Assembly: GCF_042100115.1 (NCBI RefSeq)
Contig: NC_091273.1
Location: forward strand, 3,534,001-3,598,000
DNA from: Alternaria dauci
Lineage: Eukaryota > Ascomycota > Dothideomycetes > Pleosporales > Pleosporaceae
Direction: 5' to 3'
Length of the DNA stretch: 64,000 bases
Below the pieces are notes generated by a model that saw only the letters and a program-made list of their open reading frames with translations, did not search any database and was not told the DNA's origin. Both the position numbers and the translations under genes were made by a program. Below are positions 1 through 12,814 of this stretch, in pieces (positions within the stretch are counted from its first letter, which is position 1; each line of letters begins with the position of its first letter).

Positions 1-270
1 TCCCTGCATAGATTCTCGAAGCATAGACTGCTCGACTTTGCGTTGCTCCAGTCGTAACGTTTCCTGTCGCGTCTTCTCCTCCTCTTGCTTGCGTCTTTCT
101 TCTTCGGCTTTCGCCGCTAGCCAGTTCTTCATTCCGTCTTCTGCACCTTGCCATTGCGAAGGTGCTGGTGGTAACTGGCCTAATGACGACGACATCGATG
201 GAGGCCCTCGAGCCGGATCTGGTAGCGTCATCGCCGAAGGAGGAGGAAGTCCTCGGTGAGGTGTACTCAT
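1..270 (-). CDS. N-terminus of a conserved fungal coiled-coil protein (runs off left edge)
   Basis: The minus strand is open from an ATG at 268-270 to the window edge, giving 90 residues with no stop; the C-terminus lies outside. It begins MSTPHRGLPPP, has a Pro/Ser-rich stretch to about residue 40, the motif SQWQGAED near residues 38-45, then a charged helix of Glu/Lys/Arg/Gln from about residue 54 to 88 that looks like a coiled coil. I recognise this N-terminal pattern as one that recurs in uncharacterised proteins of filamentous ascomycetes, but I know no function. The apparent plus-strand frame at 38-259 is its shadow. Confidence 0.72.
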   Translation of the reverse strand, partial: MSTPHRGLPPPSAMTLPDPARGPPSMSSSLGQLPPAPSQWQGAEDGMKNWLAAKAEEERRKQEEEKTRQETLRLEQRKVEQSMLRESMQG

Positions 271-3200
271 GATGTGAGAGGAGTTGACCTCCTGTGCAGG
301 TGGGGATAGCCCACGATGATGCCTACTTGAGTTTCGAGCAGCTGTAGAGGAAGAAGAGAAGGCTGGTGAGTAGGCATGGGGTTTGAATTCGAAATCGGGC
401 TTAACCGGGTTAGAGAGTGTGAGCAACATGGAGGAATGTGGAGCCGGTGTGGTAGGTGTCGTGGGAGCAATTCAACATTGAGATGAGTCGTTGGGTGGCG
501 CCAAAACTCGAGGGTCCGGAAGGAGAAGGAACAGTGTACATACTTATTCACCAGAGTACGTTTACCGGGACCACCATTCCGCAAATGGCCCGGGTTAGGA
601 TCGTAGCCGTTGCCTTAGGGCCTAGGCTTAATATGTCCCTGGCAAAGTAGCTCCGATTTGATTCGCGGCCAAAGCAGGGCGACAAAGGGCACAGGAAGAG
701 CAACAGGCGAAGCTGCATGCAACGAAGATCAGGCCCCGGTAAAAGCTCGCGTGGGCCGGCGTGGTCGATCAAGTCCAGATTGGAGAGAGGCAAGTGAAAA
801 TGGGCAACGGTGGGGAATGGTGTACGAGAAGGGAAGAGGGCCGACTGGAATTGGACCAACCAACTGGGGTGACGGCCGCAAAGGCTTGAGAGTAGCACGA
901 GCAAACGGCAGGCCGTACGTCAATGACGGGCGATATGTGGCGTTCGACAGGCGAAGGTGGGAGGGGACACTTGCAGGGATATGCATGAAACGGGATGGGT
1001 TGTCAGCAAGTGCGATGTTGTTAGAAATGGTAGTGCGCGTTCTTGTAGTCCCACCATGTGACGCGCCTGGAGAAGGACTCCGGCTGATGCAAACTCTGGT
1101 AGCGGTTCCCACTTGTGGCGCTGGTTTTTTTTTGCCGCAAAACTACTTACGTCCCGTTTGCCAGCCAAGCAGGTTCAGCTTGAAAGCAGCGACGGTAGTT
1201 TGATGATACATTGGCCTGAAGCTAGACGCAGAAGAGATGGCGCCACGGATACTTCCACATTGGCCTCGATCAACTCATGGCCCCAGAATGCTGCAGAGCA
1301 GACGAGGTGAAGCTCAGGCACACCAGGTGCTACCGATTTGTGCTGTACAATGAAAACGAACGAGCCAGAAGACTTCAGCATCATTCTGGTCGTACTGGAC
1401 CGCTCGCATGCTGCTGTCGTAAGGCCGCAGCTGATGACCGCAAATTGGATGATAATGCCTCGACTAGGCAAAATGGCATCAGGCACGCATTCGGTAATTA
1501 GTTGTGCAGCTCTGCTCTGGACCACCACCGCTGCTAGGTTCATGGGTATCTGTGCCTGTGGCTGAACGCGAGGCTCAAGGCATGTGGACTTGATGGCGTG
1601 GCCTGGGATTCTGAGCCGTGCGCTAACACCAGCCAGCAGGGTCAAACGTCCGGGAGGAAGCGAGCGCAAGATTACCGCTGCCCGGATTGTGAACTGGCTC
1701 AACCTAGCTCGTCCGGGTCGCATGATAGGAAATGAAGGGTCGTCACCATCGTCAGACCTCAGCCATGTAATATCCCGGAGTGGAAACGTGAAATGAGGTT
1801 TTCGTGTTCTAGCAGCCGCCGTGCTTCATGACGCAACCTTGGAATTGGTGGAAATGTAGCCTGTGGCCATGGTGCAGAACCTGTTCCGAGTTTAGTGTAA
1901 TACCAGCCCGAACAAGTATACACATGCCGTCATAGCGTCAACGGCTGAGAGTGCTTGGGTGAAGAGCACAGTGGTGGCACGGAGCAAGGGACCATCTTCA
2001 ACCTGTCAGCCTTGAGGGACCCCTCCGGATCTACATAGCGTGACAGTCGGCATGCTCAATCGATAAGAGCAACGATCATCGAGCCGACGCAACCTTGAAG
2101 AGACCCGGGACAGTGTCATACCGAGGTACTGGAGATGCGCGAAGAGGCAGCCAATGTGTTTGGTCCTCGCATGCGCGCTGCTCTCCGTGTGCATGCTTAT
2201 GCAATTAGCGACAAGCCAGCACTGACGGTGCGTTCCCACCAGAGCCCGTAATGTCGACGCAGATGACAGCTCGCAAGCCATCCTTGGGAACGGACGGGTT
2301 AACAAACGCGGCGTTGCGCAATGCCCGAGCGCCTGGCGCTGGCTCGAACGATCGACTAGAAACGTAAATTTCCGCGTCGGCGCGTAAGCTATACCTATCC
2401 TGCTCATGCAGCGGATCTACGTGAAACTCGCGGCGCACCGGATCTGTACGAAGGATCTTTGAGTATGATTTCCGGCCCCGGCTGGCTAGTCCTTGGCCCA
2501 ATCAAAATCATTTCCATGTGCTTAGCATCATAACAGCAGTCAAAATGGGGACACCATGGCGAAATTGCTGTCGACAACACGTCGTCCTTCTGGGGCATGA
2601 GATACAGTTGTGGAGAAGAAGCTCTGCTGCCCTGACAGATTCGACAATTTCTCGACTTGAAACTGCCGGACTGGTAATGGAGGAGCAGGAATGAGTTCAG
2701 TAATCATGTTGTCACAATGATTCTGCTCCTTCTGGACAGCATGTTGCAACAGTGCGTATGCGAATTTCATGAAGATGCATGCCTCAAAGCACGCGCGGAA
2801 AGAATCCGGCAAGGGTCTGGGTGGAAGGATGGCTTTTGATAACCCCCATTCCGTATAGCTCCCTTTCAACATACCAGGTTTCCAGCTAAAGCATGTCGGT
2901 GTGGTCAACGTTGGGGGCATGTTTTGACTATCCAAAAGAACATGCACTTTCGTTGTGGATGACCGATAAACGTTGCGACTAACCATGGCGGCTTGAACTA
3001 ACGATGCACCGGTAAAGCATGTTGTTCCTGCCATGCAAGCAGAACCAAGCGTCCCCAATCGTGGAAATGACGGGGCTTGCAGTAGGGATGAATAAAAGCA
3101 GAAGTAGCACCTGCAGTTCAACTCAAGTTCGGGCATTAGCTCTGCTGGATCGTGGGCTTCATGCCAGTATCGGAGAGTCGGAGCGAGGGCTGGCCGTCAA

Positions 3201-5198
3201 GCTGCTGCTAATGCACTCCTGCAGCAGTAGTCAGTGGACAAGAGGAGCCGGTGTAGTCGCTCTAATCGCGATGCCTTGCGGCCAACACGATAAAGCCAGG
3301 CGGACAGTCGCTGAAAACTGCACAGGGACGCACGTAAGCTGCAATACCGTGGGCGATCTTGTCGTCTTCGTAGTGTAGGGTATTGGACCCGTTGCTAGGT
3401 CAGCCGATTAGTGTACCAAGATGAGAATGCCTACCTACCGGCTAGTCTTCCATGGAGTAAACCTCCGACAAAAGTTGCACCTGGCCCATCGCTTGCCTTT
3501 CCTAAAGTTGACTGTCGCAAGTGGCGTAGTCGCGGGAAAGGGTGTTGCAACCTACACATGGTCGATTTTCTAGATCGAGCCAACTTGTTGCTGATCCTCG
3601 CTTCACATTGAGAAAATCAGACCACAGATCAGCGTCGTTGATCAAACCGGCTCTTCGCCCGGCTGTCCTGCAACGCGAAGATACGACACGCTGTCCTCCC
3701 GTTCGGAGCAGCCGACTGTCACTCAGGCCGGAAGCAGATAGTCGAGGCTCGTCGCCCACTTGTGACGAGACGGTAGTTGGAGGGAGGCAAAGTGTACGCG
3801 TGGTGGGGAGGCGAACATAGTGGTCGCGGCAGGAAGTAGCGACGGTTCGCCACCCAAATCGGCATCGATGACTTCCCCATCGGGAGCCATCGCAACTCTA
3901 CCCGGTGCACATGGCTATTTTTACCGACACATCATACACACACTCGATCTTGGGCAGTGCCTTCCTTCTTACCCAAGCAACAAGTATTGATCGGACATTC
4001 TTCCATCCATTAGGCTGTACGTCGGTTGGAGCAATTTCCCGAATGCATCACCTCTGCCTCACTTTTCCTCCTGCCGTGTGGCTTCGGGCTTTCGTAATCG
4101 AATTAAAAAGACGGATGCTGCTAGAATCATTAGGTTTGCATATGAAAATGCTCATCACGTGCTCCGCTACACCTGCGAGTTTTGAATGTCCCTTGCTTGA
4201 GCAGTCGTTGTAGAGGTTCCCGCATCTTTGGAAGATCGTCTGTCCACCTTCCTGGTTTTCCTCCCTTCCCGTGCGTGGAGCCACAATCCGACCGACCCAG
4301 CAACACTCCCTGTTACCCGTCGCCGCAGTCCGTCCGTCCGTCGTCTGTCACCCGCCAAAGAGGCGATGATCACTTATACTTGGTCACAAACGAGCGCTTC
4401 CATGTTGATCTTGCACCAAAACGTCATCATTATCTGCGAGTCTCTTACCCTTCCAGAAGCTTCGGATGTTCGAGAACATGTTCTCCAGTTCGGTCGCTAG
4501 CATGATGAGTTCCGTGATGGTAGGAGATTAACTATTATATTACTACATCTAGTCGGAATAATGCTGGATATATGCGATGATGATGTTCCCTATGTCGTTC
4601 GACCGGTGAAAATGCAGGCCAGAAAAAAAAGCAAGAGGTATCTTTGGTGAAGAGGCATTCCATGCATGCGCCGACGTTTGAGGCTATCCTCAGAAGTAAC
4701 AAAAGAAAAGGTGCCACCACGGCACACAACCCAACTGTCAGGTCAAGGGATGCTCTCCCGAAACATGCCTGGTAGAAACGTGGCCCAAACATGGGCAAGT
4801 CAGGCATTCCTCATACTATGATGATGGTGGTGTCATCCACGTTGCACCACTAGAAGTCGCCTAAGTGGTAAATAGGAAGTGATGTGTCGCGGGTAAAACC
4901 TGGAAAGCGTAGGTGGTATAGCCTGGAAAAACAAAGCAAAATTCATGATGTCGCAAATCTTGGAAAACGTGCCAGCCACGTTGTAGCCATGCGGCCGATG
5001 GAACACCATCGCAAGCCATCCATCTGCGAAGATCGGCCATTGGTTTCTGAAAGTGGTATGGAAGGAGATATGTTCGGTTGGATGTGATTCCATGTTTGAT
5101 GGTTTACCAAGCTCCAACTTGCAACGCGCCCGCTTGCAGGATCGCGCGCGTCAGCCAGGTCGGTGTCGTGTTCCAGGATTCCGGAGCGTCGGCCTGCC
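271..5198. other. Long intergenic region, no convincing gene
   Basis: About 4.9 kb between the left-edge gene (its upstream side) and the 3' end of the TBC-domain gene. Open frames up to 198 codons occur on both strands (for example 1175-1723 and 2540-3136, both minus). Their translations have no recognisable domain, are rich in Cys/Arg/Ser, and overlap other frames, as expected by chance in DNA of roughly 50% GC. I see no tRNA, transposon end or long repeat. Confidence 0.6.
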
Positions 5199-7664
5199 TT
5201 AGGCATTGGCTCGCTTCTTCCGCATCTTATATTCAGCCTTCGCCACGCGCATCAACAGCTCTTCGTCTTTGATGGGGATCCAAGAGGTTAGCACCTTCAT
5301 CGCGTTCTCAAAGTCCGAATCCAGCAAGATTTCTCGCGTCGCATCAATAAGCGCAGCCGATGTTGCATGTAACACATCCATGTCTCCACTGAACTTGGAC
5401 GTTGGCGAGTTGGAATGAGACTTGTCGCCCAGTAGCATGAACACGTCCCAGACGCGTAGCTGAGCTGGGAAAGGTAACGAATAGTTGAACAGCGTCAGGT
5501 ACCAGCGGGTACCGTACGCGGTCGAGGTGATGCCAAGATCAGTCTACAGAAGAAATTGATTAGCATGTACACCAAGACGTCAGCCCCTTCAGTAGCGACT
5601 TACTAGCTTCTTTGCGACATCTCCTCCGCACAGCCAGTTCAGCTCAAAGTCATCTAGAGCCTCCATGAGCCCTTCAAAACCAGCTTCGTAGAGTCTTTCC
5701 ATGCCTCGAAGCTGCCACAACCGCACTAGCATGACAAAAGCTCGATCTTCCTCGTAATAGCAAAGAAGCGTCGCGGTTAGTGCAGCCATGCCTTGGACAT
5801 AGCCAGTTTCAGGCAAGTACAGTGACATGGCATGGAGCACGCGGAACAGGAGTCGCTGGCCTCCACGGTATCGCCGTCGGAACATGATATGCCTGTTGAT
5901 AGTGCGAGGTACATCCACATCAATCTGCACGTCCTCGGCAGAGCTCTCCAGCTGGAGTTCATAAAAGCTTTCAATGAGCTCCTCTTCTGTCGGACTGTTT
6001 GCATCGGCTTTGGCACTCGCAGCAAGAAACGAGTACCACGCAGTCGCTCTCCAACGATCGGGAATGCCCTTCCATGTACGAGAGATGACCTTGGGGTCTT
6101 TGGTGTCGAATTCGAATAGCATGCCTCCCTTGTCTGCCCCCGCTTTGACAACCTTTGCCATTTTACGCCATTTTTCGTTGCGCTGAATTTCCTTTGCTTT
6201 CATTGCCTGTGCGGCCCTTCCACCTTCCCGCTGTTCTGCGACCTCGGCCAGGCCGGGCGGTAGCTTGAGCATGTCACTCGCCTCATCCCTTAGCCTGCGG
6301 TCCCGGTTGTAGGGTAGCCTGTTTGTCGCATGCCGCAGGGGCTTGTGGCTGTTGTGCGTATCCGAAGTGCGACCCGAGAAGATGGATCTGGTAGGTCTTG
6401 AGGATCTGCCAGAAAGCCGCCGCTTAGGAGAGCCTGAGCGTGGGTCCACAGAACGAGTAGAACGCGCTCTCGATACGCTGCGCCCCAGACGCCGTCGTCT
6501 AGGCTCTTCAGACAGCAGTTGTAGTGTTGTAGTGACTCGCTGCATGCGGGGCACGTCAGGTCCGTCTGGGCCGTCGGCATCGGATTTGGATTTTGTCTTT
6601 TTGGGTATGATGAAACCGTATCGGTCGACCTCGCCGCCCTCAAGATCCGCCCAGTCTTCGAGTCCACCAGCTGCCTCTGTGGGCTCTTTGACTATCACAC
6701 TCCCGTGTCGTGAGCTGATCAGTGAGCTTGTGTCTTCATTGCCTTCCCCAAGTACCGACGAGCCATTAGCCGGGGTGTTGGTCACGGCGCTGCTACCCAG
6801 GTAGCTGTTCTGGACGCTGTTTGTCTCCCCCTCCGGTGTATCCCAGTTGACGGCGCTCTCGTTGCCGTGCATGTACATGCAACGAACTTTGCGCGACAGT
6901 GTCATCTCATCAGTGGACAGTACTCGGTGGCTCGTTGATCGTGCGCGGGTCGAATAGCGTGAGGTGGATCGCGGTGAGAGGTGCTTCGTCGCGGGTGTGG
7001 GTGAGGGTGAGGGTGGGTGTGGGGGTTCAGGTGAAGGGTGCTGCTTGGGTGATTCATTGAGTTGCGCCTGCTCCTTCTGTCGCGGTGGTGTGCTCGGTGC
7101 AGGCGCGCCTTCCACGAGCAGGTCCATTTGTTTACTTCGCCTGTTCACCTTTTTGCCACCCAGCATCATGCTGCCTCGCTTAGAGAAGGATATCTGCGCG
7201 TCCGAGGAGAGGTCGTCGAAGCTGCCGGTGGGAATGTACGTGTCTAGACCGGAGAAGTCGCCCTCTTGCTCGCATACGCCATTGTCTAGTGAGCAATGTC
7301 GCTGTGACGCATGGCTGTTTGAGCCTGAGGGGCGTTCATCCTGCACTACAATGGCAGGCAGACTCGGCGTCTTGCGCAGGCTGGCTGGCGAAGGCGGCTC
7401 GTTGGTGGTCGTGCCATTGGAGGGTGCTAGGGCCGAATCTCTGCGGTCGTCGCCCTCGTTCAGTAGCGTGCGCTTCAAGGAGAAAGCTCGAGGCCCGGGT
7501 GAGGTGCGTGGGCGGCGGACATTGGAGAGCCACGATCGTGACGCGGGGCCCCTGGTTGACGAGGTGCTGTGCGCAGTCGAGGGAACCAGCGACAACTGAT
7601 TCGAGGCCTCGCATGTCTCCACCGCAGCGTGCCCAGAGGAAACTCCAGCCTCATCTCTCATCAT
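5199..7664 (-). CDS. TBC-domain Rab GTPase-activating protein
   Basis: Two exons: 7664-5604 and 5543-5199, with a 60-bp intron (donor GTAAGT, acceptor CTGTAG, phase 0), giving about 801 aa. The N-terminal ~500 residues are a Ser/Pro/Arg-rich, probably disordered region. The C-terminal ~250 residues are a TBC domain that should accelerate GTP hydrolysis by a Rab GTPase in membrane traffic. Motif A reads IDVDVPRT and carries the arginine finger. Motif B reads TGYVQGM and carries the glutamine finger. After the intron come TAYGTRWYLTLF and LRVWDVFMLLGD, the usual end of the fold, so both catalytic fingers and the whole domain are present. The frame stays open upstream to 7781, but the extra residues look like leader sequence and a 5' exon is possible; the MM at 7664/7661 is my preferred start. 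The Rab target cannot be told. Confidence 0.85.
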
Positions 7665-7781
7665 GTGAGGCGCAGGCTGGTCCTGGTCATAGAGTCGGTC
7701 CCTGGTGAGAAAAGCGGCCTGCGAAATGAAAGGAAATGAAAGGGTGTGGGCGAGACGGCAACCTGCGACTCTGACGCGCAA

Positions 7782-9648
7782 AGGGCAGCGACAAATGTAT
7801 CACGGGCTATGTTTGCACAGCGTAACAACGTCAAGGCTATGAGCAAATGGTGCAATTGGAAAGCAAGGGCCTATGCGACGACTACGAGATCAAAAAAGAC
7901 ACGGCATGACTTGACTTGACTTGACTTGACTGGGGAAAAGGGGCGTCGCTATCAACCCGGGTCGTGGGTCGCATGCCTTCTCCAGACTTGTTGCCGGCCG
8001 GAGATTGCCCTGGTGCTCAACGCGCCCAGTGGTAGAAGGGCGACGCCTGCTCACTTGACCGGCCAGCACCTGCCTCAACCACGACATGCCATATTTCTTT
8101 GTCCCTCACCGCATCCCAGCTCGCACCTGTTGCCTGCAAATCACGCTCAAGATGCCCCGCTGAAGCGTCGCGACACCCCACAAAAGCCAAAACCCCCCGG
8201 CGACGATCGTTGTTCCACGCGTCAATAAACTTTCCGGTCATCGCTCCTCAAAGCGTATGCCGACAGACGAATCCCAACGTCACATCTCAGCTGAGCTGCC
8301 ATGGTACCAGCTGTCATACGACGCAGACTCAAACAGAGCAAGGGCTCCATCAATATGGAAAGAGCTGGATGGAGAATGCGCCCTTTAGTTGGGTGGCACA
8401 GGCAATCACTGCAGTCTCGTGCTTACCACGCTGACGTCCACGCAATCTGTGCTCCGGCCCAACACGCCAAGCGCTGTCTCGTTATGGTCGCCTTAAGAGG
8501 AAGGTGCTCTCCAGCTCTCCTCCTTTGCTTGCTGACACTCAAACCATCGCCAGTACGCTCGGCCAGTGCATCAGTCTCACAGAATGCTGCGCATAATTGT
8601 ACCCCAACAGTACGTATTCTGGTCGAACAAGAGCAAGTACAACGCATGTCGCTCGGCATACGCACATCATGTTGGGCCAAGCAGTCGTACTGAGCCCTGA
8701 GGACTATGGCCGTCTTTTGCGGAGGCTCAGAGAGCCTCGTGGCCAGGGACCGACCCATAGCGCTTCTCGTGTTAGCAGGGCGCACAGGGCAACAAACTGA
8801 TATCCGCCCTCAGTGAGACTATTATGGGGTTCTGCGATGTGACGAAAGAGACTCGGCATGCAATTGCCGTGTAAGGAAGCGAATCTTGCCTTGATGATGA
8901 ATCCTACCGAAACGTGCCAGTACGTGGGTTCCACGTCTAACTGTACCCCGGTTTTGCCCGTGTGTTGCAGACAACTTCTGCTGAGTTTGATTTCCAAGGA
9001 TCAAGACGTTCAGAAACATCATCAGAAGTCGAAGAGAATCTTATTCCACCCCAATATCTCCGTAAAGCTCTTTCCTGTTGACCGTCAGGCTCGACAAAAG
9101 CACACATGCCTCCACTGATGCTGGTGCTAGGTCGACTTGGCTAATCTTTCATCAGGCAACAACAGCTTCAAGGCGTGGGTTAGCGTATGCAGTCATCAAA
9201 AGGCATTCGCGCCATCGCCATCTGGATAACTGGCTCGGACCGATAACATCTTGTCCCGGATGACGCGAGAAGTCTGCGGTGCTGGTACTCGCGTCATGTT
9301 ATCACTTGTCTGCATTGGTCGCCGCAGCCTGGTTCCAACACAATTATATTGTCCTCAACTTCGACCAACCAAGTCCATTCCTCCTTTTGAATTCGTCCAA
9401 GAAGTCGGTTCTGTAAAAGAAGCCCCACTCTAAAACCGTGAATCGTGGGGCATGCAAGTGGCTACCCCTCATCGTTTTTCAGCGTGCCGTCAGTACGTGG
9501 CTATATAAATATTGAAATGCGGGGAACATGCGATAAGCTTTATATGATTAGTTGCTGGCAGATTTGGTATAAAGAGTATTGGCGCGAGAATACATAAAGC
9601 TCGTGCGAATGCCCCGGATGGATGTAGCTGAACAGTGGGCTACCCGTG
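7782..9648. other. Intergenic region with a short pentanucleotide repeat
   Basis: About 1.9 kb between two divergent genes (TBC protein to the left, metallo-beta-lactamase to the right), so it should contain both promoters. Four tandem TTGAC units lie at 7911-7930. Frames here up to 130 codons have no recognisable product. Confidence 0.55.
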
Positions 9649-10608
9649 ATGGCGTCCTTGGATTTGATCAATCAGGCTCCTGTGGTATGCGACTAAAGCT
9701 TTTCAGGATAAAGAACACAATTAATGACTATATCTAGGGAACTAAACTATGGGTATGACTCTTGGCGCTATGCTTACCAACTACACTCACCCTAACACCA
9801 CTGCCATCAGGTCCTCCATCTTGGTATACTCGAATGTGACGATGGCTGGTTCATCCGTGGAGCCAACGTCTCGTCGCTATCTAACCCCAACCCCGTGAAC
9901 AAGCGGCGCAGACTTGTCATGCTCGGCATCCTAATTGAACATCCAACCGAAGGCCTCATCCTGTACGAAACTGGCGGCGGAGAAGACTACCCCAACCTCG
10001 TGGGAACACACGTCCAAGACGTATTCTCGCGCGTCGACTACAACAAATCCATGAACCTAGACGAACAAATCGCACTGACCGGCCACAAGATCGAAGACGT
10101 AAAGATGGTCATCATAGGGCACTTGCACCTCGATCACTCTGGCGGGCTTGACCATTTCAGAGGCAAAAACATACCCGTCTACGTTCACGAGCTCGAACTT
10201 AAACACGCTTTTTACAGCGTCGCTACCAAGACCGATCTCGGCGTCTACCTCCCTCATTACCTGACTTTCGATATCAACTGGGTTCCTTTTCATGGCGAAT
10301 ACTATGAAATTGCGCCTGGCATCAATCTGCGCCATGCACCTGGACATACACCTGGATTGACGATTATGCAGGTGAATCTAAAGGAAAGCGGGACCTGGAT
10401 CTTCACGAGTGATCAGTATCACGTTAGAGAAAACTTCCGGGATAACCTACCACAAGGGTGGTTGGCAAGAGATCATGATGCGTGGATTAGGAGTCATCAG
10501 ATGATCAAGGGACTGCAGAAGAGAACGAATGGGAAGGTCGTGTTGGGGCATTGTTGGGATACGATTAAAGAGTTGGGTGTTGAGTTTGCCCCCGCGTGTT
10601 ACCAATGA
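9649..10608 (+). CDS. Metallo-beta-lactamase-fold hydrolase, AHL-lactonase-like
   Basis: Exon 1 is 9649-9684 (12 codons), followed by a 126-bp intron (donor GTATGC, branch CTAAC, acceptor ATCAG) and exon 2 9811-10608, giving 277 aa. The start was chosen because it is the only upstream ATG I found that joins in phase and gives the expected N-terminus ending in LECDDGWFIRGAN. Zinc ligands are visible: H116, H118, D120 and H121 in GHLHLDHSGG, H191 in PGHTPG, D213 in TSDQYH and H259 in LGHCWD. This set is typical of the dinuclear-zinc lactonases (AttM/AiiA-like), which open homoserine or other lactone rings. The natural substrate in a fungus is unknown and another hydrolytic role is possible. The stop is 88 bp from the end of the convergent epoxide hydrolase. 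Confidence 0.85.
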
Positions 10609-10696
10609 GGTTATGGGTGAGTTCAGGCCAGCAGAAGGCGTTGGTAGGGTATAATCAGATTGCTCATCACATGGTGTTATCCGTTACATTCAAATT

Positions 10697-12324
10697 TCAG
10701 GCCTTGTACCACTCTCCGAAGAATTCTCTCATGTCCTTTACCATCTCTTCCGGACACTCCATGCAAGCAAAGTGCCCTCCGTGGTCGTGATCTGTAAAGT
10801 CTGTCAGCACATCCCAGCATTCCATCATTCTTTGTCTCATCCCATTCCATCCCACTTCACGCAAATACACGTGAGGGATCATAACTGCACACTTCACATA
10901 CCTCTAAAGAACTTCAGATCCGTACACGTAGTCTCAACACCACTCTTAGGCGCCGGAAAAGCATCGTAGGGGAACGTGCTCACGCCCAGAGGCACGCGGA
11001 TTAAGTTCTCGTCTTTGGCGTCAAACTTGGTGTACATTTCATGGCGCACATTGTTGTAGTAGGATAGCATACCTGCGATATACTTGTTAGTACGGCACAT
11101 GTGGCAAGAAAGAAAGTAGCAAAAGAGACAACATACTAGTCATGACACTTGGCGGCGTAAAGAAATACAATGAAAGCGTCGTGCAAACATCATGCAGCCA
11201 TTGCTCGTTGACGAGTGTCGCTGTGCCGAGTTCCGGATCAGCAAGTTCATTGTATTTTTCACCAAAGAACATCATGATGCCGACTGGATTATCTGTCGTG
11301 TTTTCTCATGTTAGCTTGCAACCATCCAAACGCCATGGTCTCTGTCATGAGCAAAACTGTGGCGTACCGTTGAACGCCACGCCGATAGTCTGCGGCCGTG
11401 TCCTCATCTCAATCGCATAACCCATGTGTGTCTCATCCAGCGGCTTTCCCAAAAACCACTCCGCTCTCGCTAACCCCTTTTTTTCTTTCTCTGTTAGATT
11501 CGTGCCTTCTGGGGGCGCGCCAGGACACATGTTCGTATGCACTGCTTTGCAGTTGGGATACCGACCAGAGCCTAGTTCGCGGACGACCCAGTGGCCCCAG
11601 TCTCCAGCTTGGGCGGCGTAGGATGTGTACTGTTGGAGTGAATGTTAGTCAATTGGAGAACTCATGGTACGCGTGTGGTTGAGTGGCATGGGCGATGAGG
11701 AAAACGTACACCAAGTCTCTTCATCAACTCATCAAACATCCTCGCAGAATCCTGCAAGGTATGACCCCTCGGTGGACCTTGCGACCAACAATACCCTGGC
11801 AGCGATGGAACAACTAGATCGAAGGCTGGTTGCTTGTCGTCTTCGGGATTCAATAGGGGCTGCATTACGTTCTGGAACCTACACTCTTCTTGTCAGTCCA
11901 CCGACTAAATCTTTCAAGAATCCCCAACGACAATACCATGACACAACTCTAACAGTACGGCCAGAAGCGAAAGAGATAGAATAACCACATACTCAAACCA
12001 CGTCCCCGGCCACCCATGAACCAACAACAACGGCACCGCATCCCTTCTCTCCGCCTTCTGATGTACAAAATGTACCTTCAACCCCTCAATCTCCGTCGTA
12101 AAATGTTTCCACGCATTAATCTGTTTCTGCGCTGCTCCCCAGTCATACTTGTTGAGCCAGTGGTCATACAATTTCTGTACCCACTCGAGCGATGGTCCAT
12201 AGTCATCACCAGCATCCGGTACAATGGGCTGAGTAGGCAATCTTGTGTCGGCTAGCTTGCGGAAGAGGCGATCGACTTCTTCTTGGGGAATAGTCGGGTC
12301 GAAAGGTTTGGTTTCAGAGGACAT
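10697..12324 (-). CDS. Epoxide hydrolase (EHN plus alpha/beta-hydrolase)
   Basis: Six exons: 12324-11993, 11878-11710, 11629-11368, 11292-11137, 11072-10902 and 10791-10697. All junctions are GT-AG and in phase, giving 394 aa. Residues 1-90 match the epoxide-hydrolase N-terminal domain. The alpha/beta-hydrolase core follows: oxyanion motif HGWPG at 103-107, nucleophile D177 in AGDWG, and the catalytic histidine in HGGHF near 370. The enzyme should hydrate epoxides to vicinal diols through an aspartyl ester, probably for detoxification or lipid and xenobiotic metabolism. Five introns in under 1.7 kb make it the most intron-dense gene on this side. A CA microsatellite abuts the start codon. The convergent partner is a putative lactonase, so both may act on related cyclic substrates; that is inference. 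Confidence 0.9.
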
Positions 12325-12348
12325 TGTGTGTGTGTGTGTGTGTGTGTG
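12325..12348. repeat. TG/CA dinucleotide microsatellite abutting a start codon
   Basis: About twelve uninterrupted TG units on the plus strand end exactly at the epoxide hydrolase ATG. In the sense orientation the mRNA leader therefore ends in a run of CA repeats followed directly by ATG. Confidence 0.9.
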
Positions 12349-12814
12349 TTATATATTGTGGCTGTGCTTGTTGTGGTAAGAAGAGATGGCTAATGTAGCG
12401 AATTGAATGTGGACTCGTTTTTATGTTACTAGTACAAGAGGTAACCCCGCACGTTGATCCATAAGGCGTTTTCAGTAGATTTAACATAGCTTGGTCCAGA
12501 TGGTTAGCCCCATATCATTGCGTCACTTGGTTGTCATATGCAGGGCTAGTGGTGCTAGACTAACGCGGAATGATCATCGTGAGTTCTACTGAGCAGTGAC
12601 GGAGTGGTATGTCCGGAACTAGATACTACTACCAAGTATACTAGTATCAGTAGAGAGACAAGGATATAGTCAAGTTCAACAGACTGTATTTGTATTTATT
12701 GACTGTGGAGCAGATGGTATGGCCTGTATGTCCTCAAAGCATCTTCCAATATCTAGCAAAATTTTATAATAACACGGCAATCTCCAGTCCATCTAAAAGC
12801 TCCATGTCCAACCT
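12349..12814. other. Intergenic: epoxide hydrolase promoter and RQC2 3' flank
   Basis: About 470 bp of AT-richer sequence upstream of the epoxide hydrolase (minus) and downstream of the Rqc2 stop codon (minus). It contains several short ACTAGTA/TACTAGT-type palindromic runs near 12620-12655 but no coding frame I would support. Confidence 0.5.

Noticed and set aside
1175..1723. 182-codon minus-strand frame
   Set aside because: No recognisable motif, no leader or splice extension; consistent with chance.
2540..3136. 198-codon minus-strand frame
   Set aside because: Composition and overlap with other frames suggest chance; no domain.
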